Part shown: in pieces, positions 60,251 to 64,000 of the stretch | Layout: every line of letters begins with the position of its first letter | Position numbering within the stretch: the stretch's first letter is position 1 | Source of the DNA: an uncultured Eubacterium sp. | GTDB lineage: Bacteria > Bacillota > Clostridia > Peptostreptococcales > Anaerovoracaceae | NCBI GenBank assembly: GCA_937900695.1 | Contig: CALCFD010000032.1 | Location: forward strand, 1-64,000 | Direction of reading: 5' to 3' | Length of the DNA: 64,000 bases | The notes under the pieces: generated by a model | Told to the model about the DNA's origin: nothing | The model's input: only the letters and a program-made list of their open reading frames with translations | Databases searched by the model: none | Position numbers and translations under genes: made by a program

Positions 60251-62595
60251 TGGGTAAGATGTACGAAGTATCCAACAGATACAACAATTATAGAGATTAT
60301 ACTAAAGAATTTACAGAAGTTGGACGTAGCATCAGAAGACCTGACGGTCCTTCAAAGGTAAAAGGTGCTGTTCAGTATACAGACGATTTAACATTACCAA
60401 GAATGGTATATGGTAAATTCCTTAGAAGTAAACATGCACATGCTAAAATCATTAACATTGATTACAGTAAGGCAATGGAACTTGATGGCGTATTAGCTGT
60501 TATTACAGGAGAAGACTGCAAGATTCCTTACGGTATCGTTCCTCACAATGCTAATGAACATGCTTTAGCAGTAGATAAAGTAAGAAACTGGGGCGAACCA
60601 GTTGCAGCAGTTGCAGCTATTACAGAAGAAATTGCCGAAAAAGCTCTAGAATTAATCGAAGTTGAATACGAAGAATTAGAAGCAATTGTAGACCCAAGAG
60701 AAGCAATCAAGAGAGATGACCTAAGAATCCATGAAGATTCTCCAAATAACATCTCATACGAAGGTGTTCAGGTTTACGGAGATCCTGAAAAAGCTTTAGA
60801 AGAAGCTGATTATGTTCTAGAACAGGATTACTATTCTTCATATGTTAATCATGGATTTATCGAACCTCAGTCAGCTCTAGCTGACTTCGATGTAGCAACT
60901 GGTAAATTACACCTATATGCTACATGTCAGGTTCCTCATTATACACATCAGCAGTTAGCAAAGGTTCTTGAAATGCCTCTAAGCGATATCAGAATCACAG
61001 TTCCTCTAATCGGTGGTGGATTTGGTGGTAAGGGTGTTGCTTCACAGGCTGACTTCTGTGCATCAATCTTATCTAGAAAGATCGGCAGACCAGTTAAGAT
61101 GACATACGAAAGAAGTGAAGTATTTGCTACAAACAACGGAAGACATCCATGTTACATGAAGGTTAAGATGGGATTTGACAAGAACGGTAAGATTACTGCT
61201 TGTGAATTCAACAACCTAATGGATGGTGGTGCATATGCTGGATGGGGTATTGTAGTATTATTCTACACAGCATCAATGGTACACCTACCATACAAAATTC
61301 CAAATGTAAAATTCGATGGTAAGAGAGTTTATACAAACAAACCTACTTGTGGAGCGTTCAGAGGTCTTGGTGGTGTTCAGCCTAGATTCGCAATGGAACA
61401 GATGCTTGACCAGGCAGCTGCTCACTTCGGCATGGACCCATATGAAATCAGAATGCTTAACGCAATCGAATCAGGATATACAGCTGAAAGTAAAATGTAC
61501 GTTCCTCATTCAGAATACAAGAAGTGCTTAACTGAGTGTGTTGAAAAATCAGGATACAAAGAAAAGCATGGTAAACTACCATTTGGTAAGGGTATTGGTC
61601 TATCTGGTGGATATTACATTTCAGGTACATCATACACATTATACCTATCATACAAGCCACACACTGTTGCAACTATCAAAGTTGATGAAGAAAACGGCGT
61701 AACAGTTTACTGTGGTGCTACTGATATCGGTCAGGGTGTTGATATGGTAATGGCTCAGATGGCAGCAGAAACTTTAGGTGTTAAGACTGAAGACGTTACT
61801 GTTATCCCAAGAGATACTAAGATTTCAACATTTGACTTAGGTACATTTGCCAGCCGTTTAACATTTGCTACAGGTTGGGCTATTAGACAGGCTGCTGAAC
61901 AGATTAACGCAGAACTAAAACCAGTAGCAGCTCATATTTTAGGTATCAGAGGCGAAGAAGTAGAAGTGAAGGATAGAGAATTCTACAACATTTACAAACC
62001 TCATAAGAGAGTTCCTTGGAAGGAAGTTGTATCAGCATACATCCAGTCAAACGGACCTCTATCAAAGACTGGACAGTTTACACCTCCAAGAAGAAAAGGT
62101 ATCCAGCAGGGTGGTAACATCGGTCACTCACCAACATTCGGATTCAGTGCTCAGATCGCTGAAGTTGATGTAGATCTAGATACAGGTAAAGTTAATGTTG
62201 TTAAGATTACAGAAGCAGGAGACTGCGGTGTAGCTATCAACCCTCAGAGTGTAGAAGGTCAGGTTCACGGATCTGTTGGTATGGGTCTAGGACAGGCACT
62301 ATACGAAGAAATGAAGGTTGCTCCAGATGGAAGATTCTTAAACCCATCATTACATGACTATAAGATGCCTACAGCTTTAGATGTTCCAGACATCGATGCT
62401 AATATCGTTGATGCATATGACCCTTCAGCTCCATACGGTGCTAAGGAATCTGGTGAAGGCCCAATTCAGCCTACAATTCCAGCTATTTTCAATGCTGTAT
62501 ACGATGCTATCGGCGTAAGATTTACAGAAATGCCATTAACACCTGAAAAGGTTCTTAATGCAATTAAAGAACAGAAAGCAAAAGGCGTATTTTAA
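60250..62595 (+). CDS. Molybdenum hydroxylase catalytic subunit (XdhA/CoxL type)
   Basis: 781 aa large subunit that binds Mo-pterin. Key parts: the N-terminal RRPDGPSKVKGAVQYTDDL domain, Gly-rich IGGGFGGKG (about residue 250) at the cofactor, GAFRGLGGVQP (about 370), and the catalytic Glu in YGAKESGEGPIQP near the C-terminus. The last motif is the GAKEVGEG type shared with 4-hydroxybenzoyl-CoA reductase-like and many purine/nicotinate hydroxylases. The substrate (purine, nicotinate or aromatic CoA ester) cannot be decided. No selenocysteine is visible. Confidence 0.93.
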   Translation: MGKMYEVSNRYNNYRDYTKEFTEVGRSIRRPDGPSKVKGAVQYTDDLTLPRMVYGKFLRSKHAHAKIINIDYSKAMELDGVLAVITGEDCKIPYGIVPHNANEHALAVDKVRNWGEPVAAVAAITEEIAEKALELIEVEYEELEAIVDPREAIKRDDLRIHEDSPNNISYEGVQVYGDPEKALEEADYVLEQDYYSSYVNHGFIEPQSALADFDVATGKLHLYATCQVPHYTHQQLAKVLEMPLSDIRITVPLIGGGFGGKGVASQADFCASILSRKIGRPVKMTYERSEVFATNNGRHPCYMKVKMGFDKNGKITACEFNNLMDGGAYAGWGIVVLFYTASMVHLPYKIPNVKFDGKRVYTNKPTCGAFRGLGGVQPRFAMEQMLDQAAAHFGMDPYEIRMLNAIESGYTAESKMYVPHSEYKKCLTECVEKSGYKEKHGKLPFGKGIGLSGGYYISGTSYTLYLSYKPHTVATIKVDEENGVTVYCGATDIGQGVDMVMAQMAAETLGVKTEDVTVIPRDTKISTFDLGTFASRLTFATGWAIRQAAEQINAELKPVAAHILGIRGEEVEVKDREFYNIYKPHKRVPWKEVVSAYIQSNGPLSKTGQFTPPRRKGIQQGGNIGHSPTFGFSAQIAEVDVDLDTGKVNVVKITEAGDCGVAINPQSVEGQVHGSVGMGLGQALYEEMKVAPDGRFLNPSLHDYKMPTALDVPDIDANIVDAYDPSAPYGAKESGEGPIQPTIPAIFNAVYDAIGVRFTEMPLTPEKVLNAIKEQKAKGVF

Positions 62596-62629
62596 GCCAA
62601 AAGAAAAAAAGTATAATATAACAATTTAA

Positions 62630-62663
62630 GGTATGGGTGTTGTCTTTTGGCAGCACCCATGCC
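62630..62663 (+). other. 15-bp stem-loop without T tail after the hydroxylase operon
   Basis: GGTATGGGTGTTGTC-TTTT-GGCAGCACCCATGCC. Fifteen pairs including three G-T wobbles, tetraloop, followed by ATATTGAG instead of a T run. It is therefore not a standard terminator. It may protect or process the mRNA 3' end and separate the hydroxylase from the YopX-like gene. Confidence 0.65.
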
Positions 62664-62687
62664 ATATTGAGAAAAAGAGGATAGAAT

Positions 62688-63095
62688 ATGCGTGATTTAA
62701 GATTTAGAGCATGGGATGATGTAAAGAAGAAAATGTATACTCCTGAACAGTTAGAACAGGAGGAAGCTAATGATTTAGAGAAGACAATTTATGGATATTT
62801 GTCATACGGAAGTCTTATCATATATGATTTTAGTAATCCAGCAGAACCAACAGAGTTGTTCCCACTTCAGAGTACAGGTTGGTATGATAATAATCAAACT
62901 GAAATCTTTGAAGGTGATGTTGTTAAAGACGATAATGGCGTTTATCAGATTATGTGGAGCGAAGAAATTGCAGGATTTATGTTAGTTGGAAATGATGGAT
63001 CTATTGCAATGGGTGGTCCATATATGTCAGATACATTTGAACTTTTAGGAAATATTTATGAAAATCCTGAATTACTGGATTTTAATGTTGAGTAA
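62688..63095 (+). CDS. YopX family protein
   Basis: 135 aa. The whole length fits YopX: start MRDLRFRAWDDVKKKM, middle LQSTGWYDNNQTEIFEGDVVK and end TFELLGNIYENPELL. YopX proteins are common in Firmicute phages, and their function is unknown. Here the gene sits alone after a molybdenum hydroxylase, followed by two non-phage-like small genes, and no other phage gene is visible. It may be a co-opted or leftover phage gene. AAGAGGAT precedes ATG. Confidence 0.85.
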   Translation: MRDLRFRAWDDVKKKMYTPEQLEQEEANDLEKTIYGYLSYGSLIIYDFSNPAEPTELFPLQSTGWYDNNQTEIFEGDVVKDDNGVYQIMWSEEIAGFMLVGNDGSIAMGGPYMSDTFELLGNIYENPELLDFNVE

Positions 63096-63107
63096 GAGAG
63101 GATTGTA

Positions 63108-63653
63108 ATGTTAAATTTAAAAGATAAATATAATTGTGAAAATATTAACGGTAAATCAGTAGACTTTTATCTTGAAGATGATATGTTTGAGATTGAAGGA
63201 AGATTTGAAGAAGAAGGCGACAAAATATTTATCTTAGTTGTTGATGCGGTAGGCCATATGCTTAAGATAGCAGGTGACAAACTGGAAGTAGGAGAAAAGT
63301 ACAAGAGACTTATTGCTACAAGAACAGACAACGGAAGAACCTTCGACCTTGAGATTAACAGAATCTTTTTACCGCTAACAGATCCTACAGCAGAGGATTT
63401 TAAAAAGGAATTTGACCATGGCATAACCCAGTTCTTCAACAAGGCCGACGATACTCTTGTTTGGTTTAATGAAGAAAGTGATAAGTGGTTCATGGAAATC
63501 AATAAGATAAATATGTATTCAAGTGGAGATATACACCAGTTTGACACTCTTGATGAGCTGTTTGAAAAATCCGGAGATTATACTAAAGGAAGATGGCAGT
63601 GTATCTATTTCAGTGCTGAAGTAGAAGAAGATGGAGAGGATTATTTTGGGTAA
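63108..63653 (+). CDS. Hypothetical acidic protein
   Basis: 181 aa, acidic (many Glu/Asp, e.g. EVEEDGEDYFG at the end), no signal peptide or membrane segment. I recognise no family. The N-terminal half reads like beta-strands with alternating hydrophobics (KIFILVVDAVGHMLKIAG). It starts 12 bp after the YopX-like gene (AGAGAGGA site) and its stop overlaps the TTG start of the Cys-rich gene, so the three form one transcript. No function can be assigned. Confidence 0.8.
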   Translation: MLNLKDKYNCENINGKSVDFYLEDDMFEIEGRFEEEGDKIFILVVDAVGHMLKIAGDKLEVGEKYKRLIATRTDNGRTFDLEINRIFLPLTDPTAEDFKKEFDHGITQFFNKADDTLVWFNEESDKWFMEINKINMYSSGDIHQFDTLDELFEKSGDYTKGRWQCIYFSAEVEEDGEDYFG

Positions 63654-64000
63654 ACATATAGTAGATAAAAATTACAGACGTTTTGATCCAGTTGGTCAAA
63701 GCGAAATGTGTAAAAGTTGCTCTACAGGATGTAAAACTAGCTGTAGTAGAAAACTAGCAGCAAATATGGGAAGTGAAGTTTCATATATTATACCTGAAGA
63801 GGATACAAAGAAGGTAGTTGCTAAGAGATTTTATAAGGTTACTATTGTAGACGTAGATAGCATCCCGTGTGAGCTTAAAAAGCAAAGTTTAACTTTAGAT
63901 GTTGATGGAAACATCTTAGAAGGTGAAATAGTAAATCCGTGGCCTGTGGAATGGATTAAAGAAACTATAAGTGAGTATTGTAAAAAGGACAGTCATATGT
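63646..64000 (+). CDS. Cys-rich protein, truncated by window end
   Basis: TTG start at 63646, 7-8 nt after AGAGGA within the previous gene; 118 codons are visible and the frame is still open at the edge. The N-terminus has a Cys cluster CKSCSTGCKTSC (about residues 22-33) that could hold an Fe-S cluster or zinc. The rest is a plain polar sequence (IVNPWPVEWIKETISEYC). I recognise no family. The CxxC-x3-C-x3-C spacing resembles no ferredoxin. It overlaps the preceding stop by 8 bp. Confidence 0.7.
   Translation, partial: MGKHIVDKNYRRFDPVGQSEMCKSCSTGCKTSCSRKLAANMGSEVSYIIPEEDTKKVVAKRFYKVTIVDVDSIPCELKKQSLTLDVDGNILEGEIVNPWPVEWIKETISEYCKKDSHM

Noticed and set aside
62688..63095. Prophage call from the YopX-like gene
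   Set aside because: A single YopX homologue without integrase, terminase, capsid or attachment site is not enough.

Overview
The window is AT-rich Firmicute DNA (I estimate roughly one third G+C by eye). The gene set is that of a strictly anaerobic, amino-acid-fermenting member of the class Clostridia. It has a complete 2-hydroxyacyl-CoA dehydratase (Stickland reductive) cluster, a class II (B12-dependent) ribonucleotide reductase, sbcDC, a clostridial-type molybdenum hydroxylase locus and flavodoxin/ferredoxin proteins. A Peptostreptococcales/Anaerovoracaceae-type organism is my best guess, but the sequence alone does not fix the genus. No rRNA, tRNA, CRISPR array, intact insertion sequence or complete prophage was seen.

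Layout. 0-3 kb: a TetR repressor divergent from a PutP sodium/solute symporter with two palindromic operators between them, a frameshifted small membrane gene and a tandem ~210-bp repeat. 3-8 kb: alpha/beta hydrolase, sbcD and sbcC behind a promoter that carries a LexA-like box. 8-11 kb: ADP-ribosylglycohydrolase, PfkB kinase and PnuC, which looks like an NAD-precursor salvage operon. 11-14 kb: GntR/UTRA regulator, hotdog thioesterase, cupin, an archaeal-ornithine-cyclodeaminase-like (LOR/SDH domain) protein and a membrane protein. 14-17 kb: ABC exporter and P1 peptidase. 17-29 kb: a sigma-54 activator, three palindromic upstream sites, a clear -24/-12 promoter, the hadA-hadB-hadC-acdB-ldhA-hadI operon, then two amino-acid transporters (YkvI and BrnQ families) behind a structured leader. 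29-32 kb: TtcA-like enzyme, an Rpn-type transposase/nuclease pseudogene, and an MFS transporter under a divergent FMN riboswitch. 32-36 kb: NUDIX hydrolase and PLD-helicase-DUF3427 protein, divergent from a hypoxanthine-DNA glycosylase. 36-47 kb: M18 aminopeptidase, an EFR1-FAH-OYE operon, YjiH, a CPA2 antiporter and two overlapping YczE-type membrane proteins, then class II RNR (47-49.5 kb). 49.5-58.4 kb: a ten-gene molybdenum operon (cytidylyltransferase-ModE fusion, phosphatase, XdhC, MoeA-like, MoaC, MoaA, MOSC-Mog fusion, ModABC). 58.9-62.6 kb: a three-subunit molybdenum hydroxylase. The end holds a YopX-like protein, an unknown protein and a Cys-rich protein cut by the window edge.

How the parts work together. 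Amino acids enter through BrnQ/YkvI, and the 2-oxo acid is reduced by LdhA. It is activated by the CoA-transferase HadA, dehydrated by HadBC after one-electron activation by HadI, and reduced by AcdB, so the acid serves as an electron sink. The activator encoded just upstream most likely controls this through sigma-54. The molybdenum operon imports molybdate, makes the pterin, attaches cytidine and matures the hydroxylase encoded immediately downstream. MoaD/MoaE are not in the window and must be elsewhere.

The points most worth following up are the FMN riboswitch, whose helices read more naturally as an ON switch, the ARH-PfkB-PnuC operon, the helicase-NUDIX-glycosylase repair neighbourhood, and the unexplained structured non-coding regions at 2773-3138, 26019-26135 and 36252-36422.
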